Shown here one piece after another: positions 36,420-46,548 of a stretch of 49,939 nucleotides of DNA; position 1 is the first letter of the stretch, and the number at the start of each line of letters is the position of its first letter. The notes beneath the pieces are model-generated. The model did no database searches and had not been told where the DNA came from. It was given only the letters and a program-made list of their open reading frames with translations. Both the position numbers and the translations under genes were made by a program. The DNA comes from Prorocentrum cordatum (taxonomy: Eukaryota > Sar > Dinophyceae > Prorocentrales > Prorocentraceae): NCBI GenBank assembly GCA_963575745.1, contig CAUYUJ010013792.1:285158-335096 (forward strand), written 5' to 3'.

Positions 36420-36785
36420 CTCAAGGATTCAGCCAGAACGTCCCGCTTGCTTCTCGTGCCTCGAAGACGCTTCCCGTCATCCGCCAACGAAACGTCCCCG
36501 TGCGCGGCGCACGCCATATGTTAAAGATATATAATATATATATATATAATATATATATATATGTAATATTATATCTATTTGCACGGGTGGTCAGGCCAGA
36601 ACGTCCCGCTGCCGTTCTCGTGGACCTCGAAGAACGCTTCCCCGTCATCCGCCAACAAACCTGACCAGACAAGAACGGGAAGCGCCGTTTTTTTATCCAC
36701 CACGTGCGTCAGAGACCGTATTGGCGAGAACGTCAGAGAAACCCATAAACGCAACAGAACAGACTAAATGATGGCCTGCCGCGCT
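36327..36785 (+). repeat. TA-satellite units and module C, copy 4
   Basis: GTGCAGCGCGGCAACCCATA, TA run (36372-36416), TTACTCAAGGATTCAGCCAG and CGCTTCCCGTCATCCGCCAA. A second, diverged unit with its own TA run (36525-36572) follows, then module C (36657-36745) and the AACCCATAAACGCAACAGAA module ending CTGCCGCG. Confidence 0.85.
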
Positions 36786-37140
36786 GGTCTGTCGAGGTGG
36801 TCTGCTGCCCTGGCCACATCATGGTGTCGACACCGTGCTTGTCTCTCGGCCACGCGGGCCCCCACCCGTTGTCGCCCAGCCTACTTTTTCTGTTCCAGCC
36901 TGTCTTGTCTTTTGTTCGTCCGTCGTCGTCGTCGTCGCGTGCCTTTCCTTTGTCGTGGTCGTCATTTTCATTATAATCGTCCGCTGTTGCCGTTCTCGCT
37001 GTCGCCGTCGTTATCATTTTACGATTGCGGTCGTTTTTCTGATTGTTTTTTGTTGTTGGATTCCGTGTTCGGTTGGTTTTTGTGTTATGTTTGCGGTCGT
37101 TTTCTGTCATCGTTTTTTGTCGTAATTTTCGAGATCGTTA
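36786..37140. other. T/GTC-rich low-complexity sequence
   Basis: GTCGTCGTCGTCG run (36915-36937) and T-rich GGTCGTTTTT-like sequence. No gene was recognised. Confidence 0.6.
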
Positions 37141-37148
37141 TTGACGAA

Positions 37149-37211
<63 letters not shown>

Positions 37212-37212
37212 C
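37141..37212. repeat. GAC microsatellite
   Basis: Nearly pure GACGACGAC run of about 22 triplets. Confidence 0.95.
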
Positions 37213-37494
37213 AGGAGGACCCGTGCCGGCTGGCTCGGGGTGCCCGCGTCCCTCTGCTGCCGCAGGCCTCCGCCAGCGAGTTCCGAAGTGCGGGCCCGTA
37301 CCCCTTAGTTAGAGAAAATTAAGCCCCAGAGCCAACGGTGCACGCTGGAGGCGCTTCCCGTCATCCTCGAGTTCGTCTGGAGGCCGTCTCGAGGCCGTCC
37401 TGAGGACATCCTGGGCCGTCCTGGCGGCACCGCGGGTCGTCTTGGGGGCCGTCCTGGAGGCTCTTTGGGGTCTCTTGGGCCGTCTTGGGACATC

Positions 37495-39357
37495 TGTGTG
37501 GTCTGCCGTGCTCCTGTGCGGTCTGCCGTGCTCCTGTGGTGTGCCGTGCTCCTTTGGGGTCTGCCGTGCTCCTGTGGAGTTTGCCGTGCGAACGTGTGGT
37601 CTGCCGTGCTCCTGTGTGGTCTGGCGTGCTCCTGTATGGTCTGCCGTGCTCTTGTGTGGTTTGCCGTGCTCCTGTGTGGTCTGCCGTGCTCCCGTGGGGT
37701 CTGCCGTGTCCTGTGTGGTCTGCCGTGCTCCTGTGTGGTCTGCCGTGCTCCGGTGTGGTCTGCCGTGCTCCTGTGTGGTCTGCCGTGCTCCTTCTTGGTC
37801 TGCCGTGTCATGTGCGGTCTGCCGTGCTCCTGTGCGGTCTGCCGTGCGAACGTGTGGACTGCCGTGCTCATTTGGGGTCTGCCTTGCTCCTTTGTGGTTT
37901 GCCGCGCTCCTGTGTGGTCTGCCGTGCTCCTGTGTGGTCAGCAGACCCAGGGCTGAGGGAAGGCTGGAGCAGTGCTCTGGTGGTCCTTCACCCGCCCAGC
38001 TCCGTCCCCTCCCACTCTGGACCGATCTTGCGGGAAGCTGGCTTGTGGCAGCGCATCGCGCGTCCATAGCGTTCGTGTGCTTGCTTTTACCTCCTTTAAT
38101 GTCTGCTCCACCTCTCCTTGAGACGCAGAAGCCTCCGAGCGCCGGGAGCAGAAATGATGCACTTTCGAAAAATCTTTTTGGATGAGTTTTGTTAGCGCGG
38201 CCTCGGAATTCAATTTTTCCGGCGACGGCCAGAGCCGACGCCAGCGCTGGATCCGGCTCGGCCGCCAGCCCAGGTGCCGGCCCGGGCGTTCGGTTCGAGC
38301 GCCGGCCTGGGTGCCGGAATCGGCCCGGAAGGGGTTCCAGGGCGCCGGGAGCAGAAAATCAATATTTTCGAAAGAAAAATATGTCTTGGAGTGGCCTTTT
38401 TTCCGCACCGCCTCGGAATTCAATTTTCCGGCGCCGGCCGGCGCCGGAACCGGCCCGGGCGCTGGCCCGGGTGCTGGCCCAGGCGTTCGGCTCGAGCGCC
38501 GGCCCGGGTGCCGGAAGCGGCCCGGAAGGGGTTCCCGGGCGCCGGGAGCAGAAAATCAATATTTTCGAAAGAAAAATATGTCTTGGAGTGGCCTTTTTTC
38601 GGCACCGCCTCGGAATTCAATTTTCCGGCGCCGGCCGGCGCCGGAACCGGCCCGGGCGCTGGCCCTGGTGCTGGCCCGGGCGTTTGGCTCGAGCGCCGGC
38701 CCGGGTGCCAGAAGCGGCCCGGAAGGGGTTCCCGGGCGCCGGGAGCAGAAAATCAATATTTTCGAAAGAAAATGTGTCTTGGAGTGGCCTTTTTTCGGCA
38801 CCGCCTCGGAATTCAATTTTCCGGCGCCGGCCGGCGCCGGAACCGGCCCGGGCGCTGGCCCGGGTGCCGGCCCGGGCGTTTGGCTCGAGCGCCGGCCCGG
38901 GTGCCGGAATCGGCCCGGAAGGGGTTCCAGGGCGCCGGGAGGAGAAAATCAATATTTTCGAAAGAAAAATATGTCTTGGAGTGGCCTTTTTTCGGCACCG
39001 CCTCGGAATTCAATTTTCCGGCGCCGGCCGTGCTCCTGCGCGGTCTGCCGTGCTCCTGTGGCGTCTGGCCGTGCTCCTGTGTGGTCTGCCGTGCTCCTGT
39101 GGTCTGCCGTGCTCATTTGGGGTTTCCCGCGAGCTTGTGGGGTCTGCCGTGCTCCTGTGGGGGAAACGCCAGCGGCGTTCGGGGTACAACAAAAGGCGCG
39201 TTTATGTTGTACCTGCGCGCGGTCTGCCGTGCTCCTGTGGGGATTGCAGTGCTCCTGTGTGGTCTGCCGTGCTCCTGTGTGGTTTGCCGTGCTCCTGTGG
39301 TCTGCCGTGCTCCTTTGTGGTTTGCCGTGCTCCTGTGGGGTCTGCCGTGCTCCTGTG
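37495..39357 (+). repeat. Segmental duplication, copy 2 (1.83 kb)
   Basis: Copy of 31801-33635 (aligned from about 37523): 20-bp satellite to 37945, spacer 37943-38199, 197-bp satellite 38200-39030, 20-bp satellite to 39357. It ends CTCCTGTGCTTCGTGAG, where copy 1 continues as satellite, so the right breakpoint is inside a satellite unit. Confidence 0.9.
38200..39030 (+). repeat. 197-bp satellite within duplication copy 2
   Basis: Same four units plus partial as at 32463-33293. The third unit is shorter by two or three bases near 38768 (GAAAATGTGTC instead of GAAAAATATGTC). It ends at the same palindrome-to-satellite junction. Confidence 0.92.
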
Positions 39358-39555
39358 CTTCGTGAGTTTGGGTCTTGTGAGATTATAAGTTCGGTTCTGA
39401 GGAGTTATAAAAACTTGCCAGAATTAGCTTTGCATTTTTTTCACAACTCACTTAGGCGAGCTTTATATGTTTTTGTAATTTTCATAACTTTTCATAACTT
39501 TTTATAACTTTTTTATAAGTTCTTCTAACTGTCATAACTGCTCATAACTTTTCTA
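39358..39555. repeat. TTTTCATAACT-type AT-rich minisatellite
   Basis: TTTTCATAACTTTTCATAAC and TTTTTATAAC units of about 11 bp (39475-39550), preceded by AT-rich unique sequence. A sharp drop in GC relative to its surroundings. Confidence 0.8.
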
Positions 39556-40430
39556 GCTTCGGGCACCCGCACCAGCCCATCCCAAAGCAATCGCCATGGC
39601 GCCAACCCCCCCGCAAGAATCCTGGCCTGACAAAAGAGCCCTTAAGAAGAAAACCGATTTAGGGGGCCCCCATTCCCCCCCCCCCCCCCGCGATCCGTGC
39701 GCACCGCGGCTTAAGCGTCGAAGTCCCCGCGGCACCCGAGGAACGACGAGGAGTGATCGGCAGGGGGGGGAGAGGGAAGACGGGGAACACATTGTTTTGC
39801 ATGCAAGGCCCTGACTGGGTTTCCTGCGAACCTTATAAGGGGAGCCCGCCTGGGGGCCGAGAGCAGGCCACCATGCACGCCGAGCGGTCAGTCTTCTTAT
39901 CGGGGCTGGAGGGGGGGCCCCAAGAAACTCGACAGCCGCGATCGAAGTGGGGGGGGGGGCCTCGGCCTCTGAGCCGCAAGGGTCGCGCCCGACTCCCCCA
40001 TCCCCCGTGCACCCCTTCCCCATTAAAGCGAGCAAAAGCCAATAGTTGCGAGGTTCAGCGTGCCAGGACAAAAAAAATGCGGCCGAACCGCCCCTGACAC
40101 GGGGGTGGCGGGCGCGGGGTGGGGCGGGGCGGGGTAGAGATGGGGGCGGGGGGATGGGGGGGGCGGGGCGCTGCGGCTTCCAGGTTTGTTGTTTGTTCAC
40201 GCTTTTGGAAAACAGCCTCCGCAGGTTTGTTTTTGGGGTGTGGCCACGCGCGCCACAAAAGGCTGGCCTGTCACTGGCCATCGGGCCCGACGACCTGCAA
40301 AACAGAGCCCAGGCGAGTTGAGGTGACCAGGGAATGGCGGGAGCAAAGATGGGGACAACCGAACCGAGCGAAGGGTGGATGAGGGGAAAGGGGAGGCTGG
40401 ATGGATGGATGGATGAGGGAGTGGGGAGAA
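39556..40430. other. GC-rich sequence without recognised gene
   Basis: C and G homopolymer runs near 39680 and 39945. Open frames are composition-driven. Nothing was recognised. Confidence 0.45.
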
Positions 40431-40439
40431 GGACGATGA

Positions 40440-40525
40440 ATAGGAGGAGGAGGGGGAGGAGGAGGAGGAGGAGGAGGAGGAGGGGGGGAGGAGGAGGGAT
40501 GGAAGAGGAGGAAGGGGGAGAAGGA
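40440..40525. repeat. GGA microsatellite
   Basis: GGAGGAGGAGG run with GGGGG interruptions. Confidence 0.9.
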
Positions 40526-40609
40526 TAGAGGGATTGAATGAGGATAGGATTGGGGCAGAGAGGATGCTGAGGAGAGGGCCGCATAATAGCCAGAGCATCT
40601 GGGACACAC

Positions 40610-41665
40610 CTCTCGGGAATGTCCCCCTCCTGGAAGCCTTTTGGATGCCTCTTGGGGGGTGTTGGGGGTCTCTTGGCCGGTCCAGAGAAGGCTCGGCGTC
40701 CTCGGCTGGGCGCTCCTGGGCTCGTGTGTGGTGGAGGGGAGGGGGGGGGGCTCTTGGTGCGCCCTCTTGGTGGCCATCTTGGGGTCAATTTGGGGGGCCT
40801 CCCTTTGGGGCATGGGCGCCTTTTGGGGCCATAGCGGAAAAGATAATCGAACCAAGAAAAGCATGCTTTCCTTACATATCGCGCCCCCCCCCCCTTCCCC
40901 CCTTCCCCCCCCCCTGGGGAACACCCAACATCGCCTCATGGTCCCCTCTTAGGGGCGCTCGTGGTGTGCTCGTGTGCTTGCTTTCAGCAATGTTGTGGCC
41001 CTTTTGGGCCAACATTGGTGCCTTCTTGGGCCATATTGGAGCCATCTTGAGGCCTTGGATGGTCGTCGGAAACGAACAAGCCAAAACTGCAAACATCATT
41101 AATTGTCTTTTGGTTGTTGGAGGAGTTGGGCCTCGTTGAGACCTCCTTGGGGAGCGACTTGACCTCTTGGAGCCGTCTTTGGGCGGACTTGGGGCTTCTT
41201 GGAACATATTCGGAGCCACCTTGAAGCGTCTTGGGATATCCCGAGCCATATTGGAAGTCATATTTGGCTCCCTGAGGCGCTCTTCGAGCCGTCTTGGGCC
41301 ACCTTGGACGCTCCAAATACCAGCGACCCCCGCCCCCCCCCCCCGCCCAGGTCCAGGCGACGGGGGCAAGGGGGAGGGACACACCCCTCCCCGAATGGGG
41401 AAGAATGCGGGTGGGAAGAAGAAACGATCTAGACCACTTACGCCATAAAGGGGCTGGTTGGATTTTGGCGCGCTGTGGGGGCCCGCTTGGAGCGCTCGTG
41501 GGACATCGTGGAACCATGTCGGGCCGTCTTGGGGCCATCTCAAGCGTCTTGGAGCGCTCTTGGACAGTTTTGGGGGCTTCGTTGGTCCTCCTAGGCGTGC
41601 CTTGAGTCCATATTGGTCCGTCTTGGGGCCGTGAAAATCTCTGGAAAGGTCTCGCGGGCCACCCC
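40610..41665 (+). repeat. CTTGGGGCC-type diverged minisatellite
   Basis: Recurring CTCTTGGGG, GCCATCTTGG, CGTCTTGGGCC and CCACCTTGG units, interrupted by C-rich patches (40882-40915, 41330-41345). Related to 29430-29785. Confidence 0.7.
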
Positions 41666-42405
41666 AAGAGCGCCCATTGTTGCCTTGACCACTATCACGC
41701 AATAAGACATACCACATGTAAGAGAGAACGGGCAAGGGCCTGAGGGCAGTGTATATTCGCATGTAAGATCACAGTGTGTTGCGCCCTTCCCCTTATTACA
41801 CAAGGAGAAGGGAAGCGGCGCCTCACCCGAGACCCTTGAGTCAGGGTCCTCCCCGCCCCCCCCTCCAGACCAGATTCGTTTCTGGGTGGGCTGGTGGGGA
41901 TACGCGAAGCGTCAATAATTGTCCCCAAGAGGCCATCGAGCAGGATCCCACGAGACCCCGACGAACCTCCAAGAGGCCGCTGACTCACAGCCCAGGCACG
42001 ACGGCGGGCTGGGCCGACTGCCACTCGATTCCGATCGGCGGCCATCGGCCCTCAGCGGCCCTTCGGAAGCCAGCGGCGGCCCGCGGCGGCCGCGGCCCTC
42101 GGCGCGACGAGGGTTTCGGGGGGGGGGGCACCGCAGGAGGATGATCAGGATGATAAGCACGGGGCGAGACACCGCAGGATGGTGATGATGATGTTTATGA
42201 TGATGAGTTGTTTTGCTATCCGCTGCGGGGCGTGCCACCGCGAGCAAATATCAAACGCTCAATGTTGCAATGTCTGGGCCTACGCCGCGCCCCAGGGCGA
42301 GGGTCACAATACTATAGGGGCAGGGTTCTCTCTCACTCGGAGAGAGAACGAGTGCGAGAGTGCGCCGAGCGCGCACTTCCCCGAACCTTCCCGACGTGCG
42401 CTCGT
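41666..42405. other. Unique sequence 3' of the KRPAA-type gene
   Basis: No gene was recognised. ATGATGATG motifs lie at 42178-42205. It probably includes the 3' flank of the minus-strand gene ending at 42410. Confidence 0.45.
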
Positions 42406-42409
42406 GGAA

Positions 42410-43673
42410 TCACGCGCGCACGAACGCCACCAACCTATTCCAGGACTCCTTGGGGTCGACGCGCCAGCTGAAAGGCTTGTCAACGCGCTCCCCTGGAGGG
42501 AGCACCCTCCACGAGGCCTTTGCAAGGTCTGTGCGCAACCGCTGCCCCAAACAAGCTGGGGCGCCCAAGCCACGTTGCACCTCGTCGTCGTCGGCGCCGC
42601 CGCCGCCAGCGTCGTCGCCCACGTCGTCGTGCAGCGGGTGCCCGCAAGGGAGATGTACCCTATGGCCGCGGAAAACCATTGGCTCGCATTTCTTCTTCGG
42701 CACACCAGGAAAAACGAGGCTCGCGCGACCGTCCAGAACGGCGGCGGCGGGCCTCTTGCAAACGGGAGCGGCCGAAGGGCGCTTCATGGCCTTGGCCTTC
42801 ATGACCTTCTTGGCCTTCATAACCTTCTTGGGGCCCTCCGTCGCGTCGTGTTCGCTGCCGCCGTCGTCGTCGGTCGGCTCCGCGGCGCCGTCGATCGCAG
42901 CCTTGAATTTCGCGGCCATGGCATCGATAGACAAGTTCTGCACCTGCTTGCCCTCCTCGAGCTTCGGCGGGACGCCTTTTGGCAAGGCAGGGCGAACAAA
43001 AAGTGAGGAGGGCGAGGGGGCGGGAGGAGTGAGGAGGAGCGACGAGAAGGATAATGAAGGATTAGCGAAGAGGGGGAGGAGACGGGCGACGCGGCTCGCC
43101 CCACGCTGTCGCGGGTAGGAGGAGGAGGAGGAGGAGGAGGAAGAGGAGGAAGCGGAGGCGGATGAGGAGGAAGGGGGAGAAAGGATGGGGATGAGACGGA
43201 CGAAGAGGATCGCCTCTCGCTGTCGTCGCCGTCGTCGTCGCCGCCGCCACAGGCGCCCTCGGGGGTGGGATAGAGGGGGATTGACGGCGGGGCCTGTGCC
43301 ACTGCCCCCCGCCACCGCGGCGGCGGCCGCCGAGTGCGCGGCGGGCGCTGGAGGCGGCCCTCCGCGGGGAGAAGACAAGGATGCGCGTGCGCGCGTGTGC
43401 GTGGGAGTGGGTGGGGGGGGGGACAATCGAGAGCACGTAGCGGGATGGGGGGCAGCTGAAGGAGCAGGGGGGCAAGCTGATGGCGCGCAGCATCGGGCCA
43501 GTGCCGCTCCTCATCATAATCCTCGTCCTCCTCCTCCTCCTGCTCCTCCCCCTCCTTCTCCTCCTCCTCCTCCAACTCCTCCTCCTCCTCCTCATCATCA
43601 CCATCATCATCACCATCATCATCATCATCAGCATCAGCATCAACATCAGCATCAACATCAGCATCAGCATCAG

Positions 43674-43707
<34 letters not shown>

Positions 43708-44594
43708 GTCATCGTCATCGCCATCGTCATCGTCATCGTCATCGTCATCATCATCCTCCCCCTCGCCATCGTCATCACCCCCTCATCCTCCCACGTCGCT
43801 CTCATCTCCCTCTCCCTCGCCATCCGCCCCGCGGGTCCTCCAGGGGCGACCGCGGGGCCGATCGTGAACGGCGCGACCGCCTGCGAGGCCGCGGCGTCCG
43901 TCAGCGCCAAGGGGGCGCGGCCGCCCTGCGGGTAGGCCTGGTAGTAGTGTTGACGGCTGCCCTGCTGCTGGTGGTGGTCGAACTGCGGCCGCTGGTAGCC
44001 ATGCTGCTGGTGGCCATGCCCATCGCTGGGAGCGTGGCAGAGCGCGAGGCCAGGGCAGTAGGGATCGCCAGGCATGTGGCCCACGGCCTGCAGCGCCTGA
44101 AAGGACCGATCCGCGAAGGAGCCACGGCGCGGAGTGGCGGCGCGACCGCGCGCGGAGACGCCACGCACAGAGGTGTGACTGTCGCGGCACGGCATGCGGG
44201 CTGCGAGGCCGTCGATCAAGGAGGGGTCGAGCTTGCTCTGAACAGGCTGGATGTTCTTGCTGCCGAACGCGACGAGCCAGATCTGATCGCGCAGCTGCTG
44301 CAGGTCGGCGGGGTCCTCTGGGTGCCGCTCGAGGATGTTCCAGTGCGCCATCCGGCCGCGGCTTCTCATGATCTCCACGTCCTTGACGATGTCATCTTTC
44401 TCCCGCAGGACCTCCCCTCCGTCGAAACTCGGCAACTGCCCGTGGGGCGTCCTGCCGAGCCAGAACGTCGCAATCAAGACGCGGAGCGTCGGGTTAGACG
44501 GGTTGGCAATGCCAAGCTCGCCCAGGCGCTCCGAGAACATCCTGGACACGTGAAGCCACGGGGTGTTCCCGTCGAGCAGGGCCGTCCAGATCTC
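42410..44594 (-). CDS. KRPAA-type dinoflagellate protein, two exons, 5'-partial
   Basis: Exons 44594-43838 (757 bp) and 42975-42410 (566 bp, stop TGA at 42412-42410). The 862-bp intron starts GACCCG (donor GGAG|GA), ends CCAAAAG and is filled with CAT and TCC repeats. Phases match (1 to 1), joining V-A-P-G to GVPPKLEEGKQVQNLS. About 440 residues are visible. Exon 1 has WLHVSRMFSERLGELGIANP near its start, then a Gln/His-rich stretch (HHQQQ, HGHQQHGYQ). Exon 2 has LSIDAMAAKFKAAI, an acidic run, KKVMKAKKVMKAKAMKRPSA, CKRPAA and a C-terminal SWRVLPPGERVDKPFSWRVD. These features recall a large family of dinoflagellate proteins of unknown function (recalled, not searched). The basic K-R-P blocks may bind nucleic acid. 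The start is missing: an acceptor-like CCTAG precedes 44594. Possible breaks within were not excluded. Confidence 0.7.
43100..43200. repeat. GGA microsatellite in intron
   Basis: GAGGAGGAGG run inside the 862-bp intron. Confidence 0.85.
43505..43785. repeat. TCC then CAT/CAG triplet array in intron
   Basis: TCC run, then CATCAGCATCAGCATCAACA-type mixed triplets (43610-43675), pure CAT, and CGTCATCGTCAT. It produces the methionine-rich spurious frame that fuses the two exons in a naive ORF call. Confidence 0.9.
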
Positions 44595-44739
44595 CTAGGA
44601 CGGCCGCACTAATGCACCGTACATCTCGCCAATCCCCACCGCCGTGATCTGGCGCCAGGCGGGGGTGGGGTGGGGTGGTGCAAGACCATCTCGCATCGAT
44701 TCACCCCGCCACCGTCAGGGGCAACGGGGGGGAGGGGAA

Positions 44740-44839
44740 CGAAGAAGGGAGGAGGAGGCGGAGGGAGAGGGGGAGGAGGAGGACGAGGAGGAGGAGGATG
44801 GAGGCGCATGAGGGGGGGGGAAGATGAGGGGGGATTGGG
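44740..44839. repeat. GGA/GGGGA purine tract abutting the gap
   Basis: GGAGGAGGA and GGGGGG runs up to the run of N. Low complexity probably caused the gap. Confidence 0.8.
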
Positions 44840-44939
44840 NNNNNNNNNNNNNNNNNNNNNNNNNNNNNNNNNNNNNNNNNNNNNNNNNNNNNNNNNNNNN
44901 NNNNNNNNNNNNNNNNNNNNNNNNNNNNNNNNNNNNNNN
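44840..44939. other. Assembly gap, exactly 100 N
   Basis: The round length suggests a gap of unknown size. It lies between a purine tract and a truncated TA-satellite unit, so adjacency of the two sides is not proven. Confidence 0.98.
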
Positions 44940-45370
44940 ATTCAGCCAGAACGTCCCGCTTGCTTCTCGTACCTCGAAGACGCTTCCCGTCATCCGCCAA
45001 CGAAAACTCCCGTGCAGCGGCGCAACCCATATAGTTAAAGATATATATATATATATATATATATATACTCAAGGATTCAGCCAGAACGTCCCGCTTGCTT
45101 CTCGTACCTCGAAGACGCTTCCCGTCATCCGCCAACGAAAGATCCCGTGCGGCGCGGCAACCCATATAGTTAAAGAAAAGATATATTTACTCAAGGATTC
45201 AGCCAGAACGTCCCGCTTGCTTCTCGTACCTCGAAGACGCTTCCCGTCATCCCGTGTAGCGCGGCAACCCATAGATATAAAGATATATATATATATATAT
45301 TTACTCAAGGATTCAGCCAGAACGTCCCGCTTGCTTCTCGTACCTCGAAGACGCTTCCCGTCATCCGCCG
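44940..45370 (+). repeat. TA-satellite array, 4 units
   Basis: Units of about 120-130 bp: CGTGCAGCGCGGCAACCCAT, a GATATATATA run of variable length, TTACTCAAGGATTCAGCCAG, CGTCCCGCTTGCTTCTCGTA and CGCTTCCCGTCATCCGCCAA. Further copies at 30018-30120 and 36340-36660 belong to the same family. Confidence 0.9.
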
Positions 45371-45581
45371 GCCCCCTTGTGGGGCCACCAGGCTGCGAGG
45401 CACGGGTTCGCAGTTTCCAGTACCAGTTGTAGCTTGTAGTTTCCAATGTTATAGTTCTGCTTCTTGCTGGTTACTGAAACTAGTTGATTGACCGCGCGAG
45501 GGGGGGGGAGGCCCAAACGGGATTTTTAGCACCCCCTGGGCGCGTTGTCTGAATTGCTGGGGGGGCTCGAAATCATCATCC

Positions 45582-46238
45582 TCACGCAGATCCGCGGGGT
45601 CAGGGTCTAAAAACACAGGGGATTTGCCACATTTCTGAAATTCGGTGCCACCCCTCACGCAGATCCGCGGGGTCAGGGTCCAAAAACACATGGGATTTGC
45701 TACATTTTTGAAATTCGGTGCCACCCCTCACGCAGATCCGCGGGGTCAGGGTCCAAAAACACAAGGGATTTGCCACATTTCTGAAATTCGGTGCCACCTC
45801 TCACGCAGATCCGCGGGGTCAGGGTCCAAAAACACAAGGGATTTGCCACATTTCTGAAATTCGGTGCCACCCCTCACGCAGATCCGCGGGGTCAGGGTCC
45901 CAAAACACATGGGATTTGCCACATGTCTGAAATTTGGCGCCACCCCTTACGCAGATCCGCGGGGTCAGGGTCCAAAAACACACGGGATTTGCCACATTTC
46001 TGAAATTCGGCGCCACCCCTCACGCAGATCCGCGGGGTCAGGGTCCAAAATCACACGGGATTTGCCACATTTCTGAAATTCGGCGCCACCCCTCACGCAG
46101 ATCCGCGGGGTCAGGGTCCAAAAACACATGGGATTTGCCACATTTCTGAAATTCGGTGCCACCCCTCACGCAGATCCGCGGGGTCAGGGTCCAAAAACAC
46201 ATGGGATTCGCCACATTTCTGAAATTCGGTGCCACCCC
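45582..46238 (+). repeat. 73-bp satellite, 9 units
   Basis: Unit starts (TCACGCAGATCCGCGGGGTC) at 45582, 45655, 45728, 45801, 45874, 45947, 46020, 46093 and 46166, exactly 73 bp apart. A tenth unit is cut after TCACGCACATCC. Other fixed parts are AGGGTCCAAAAACACA, GGGATTTGCCACATTTCTGA and AATTCGGTGCCACCCC. Homogeneity is high. All three frames stay open across it on the plus strand, giving overlapping spurious ORFs of 65-71 codons. Confidence 0.97.
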
Positions 46239-46239
46239 T

Positions 46240-46545
46240 CACGCACATCCATCGCAAGGCGTGGTAACCCAAACTGCGAGTACTCCCTCGGCCCTTTAAT
46301 CCTAAGGTGTGGTAACCAAGCTCGTAAACCATACACGTCTTACCAATCGCCCTGTGGTAACCCCTCTTGTGATCAGTTGGTTTTGCCGATTGCGAATCGG
46401 CCTCGCATGAAGTTCCGATACTGCTGCACGACAGCGCCAAAGCCTCATGACTTAGCTCTTCCATGGCCCATTCTCCGAGAGAGGGGGCCGGCGGCAGGGG
46501 GCGAAGCCCTTACGGATTTCCCTAAATGGGCTCGTCAGTACAACT
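46240..46545. other. Unique sequence with GTGGTAACC motifs
   Basis: AAGGCGTGGTAACCC, AAGGTGTGGTAACCA and CCTGTGGTAACCCC occur about 50 bp apart (46255-46363). No gene was recognised. Confidence 0.5.
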
Positions 46546-46548
46546 GAG

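Noticed and set aside
31801-39365. Open frames of 360-513 codons with Cys-Arg-Ala-Pro-Val-Trp-Ser-Ala or Arg-Pro-Gly-Arg repeats
   Set aside because: They run through 20-bp and 197-bp satellites whose units lack stops. The period is not a multiple of three, several frames are open at once, and no domain is present.
43062-44549. Single 495-codon ORF through Met-rich repeats
   Set aside because: The middle is CAT/TCC microsatellite; a spliced model with matching phases explains the conserved ends better.
44670-45165. ORFs spanning the run of N
   Set aside because: The gap length is arbitrary, so frames across it are meaningless.
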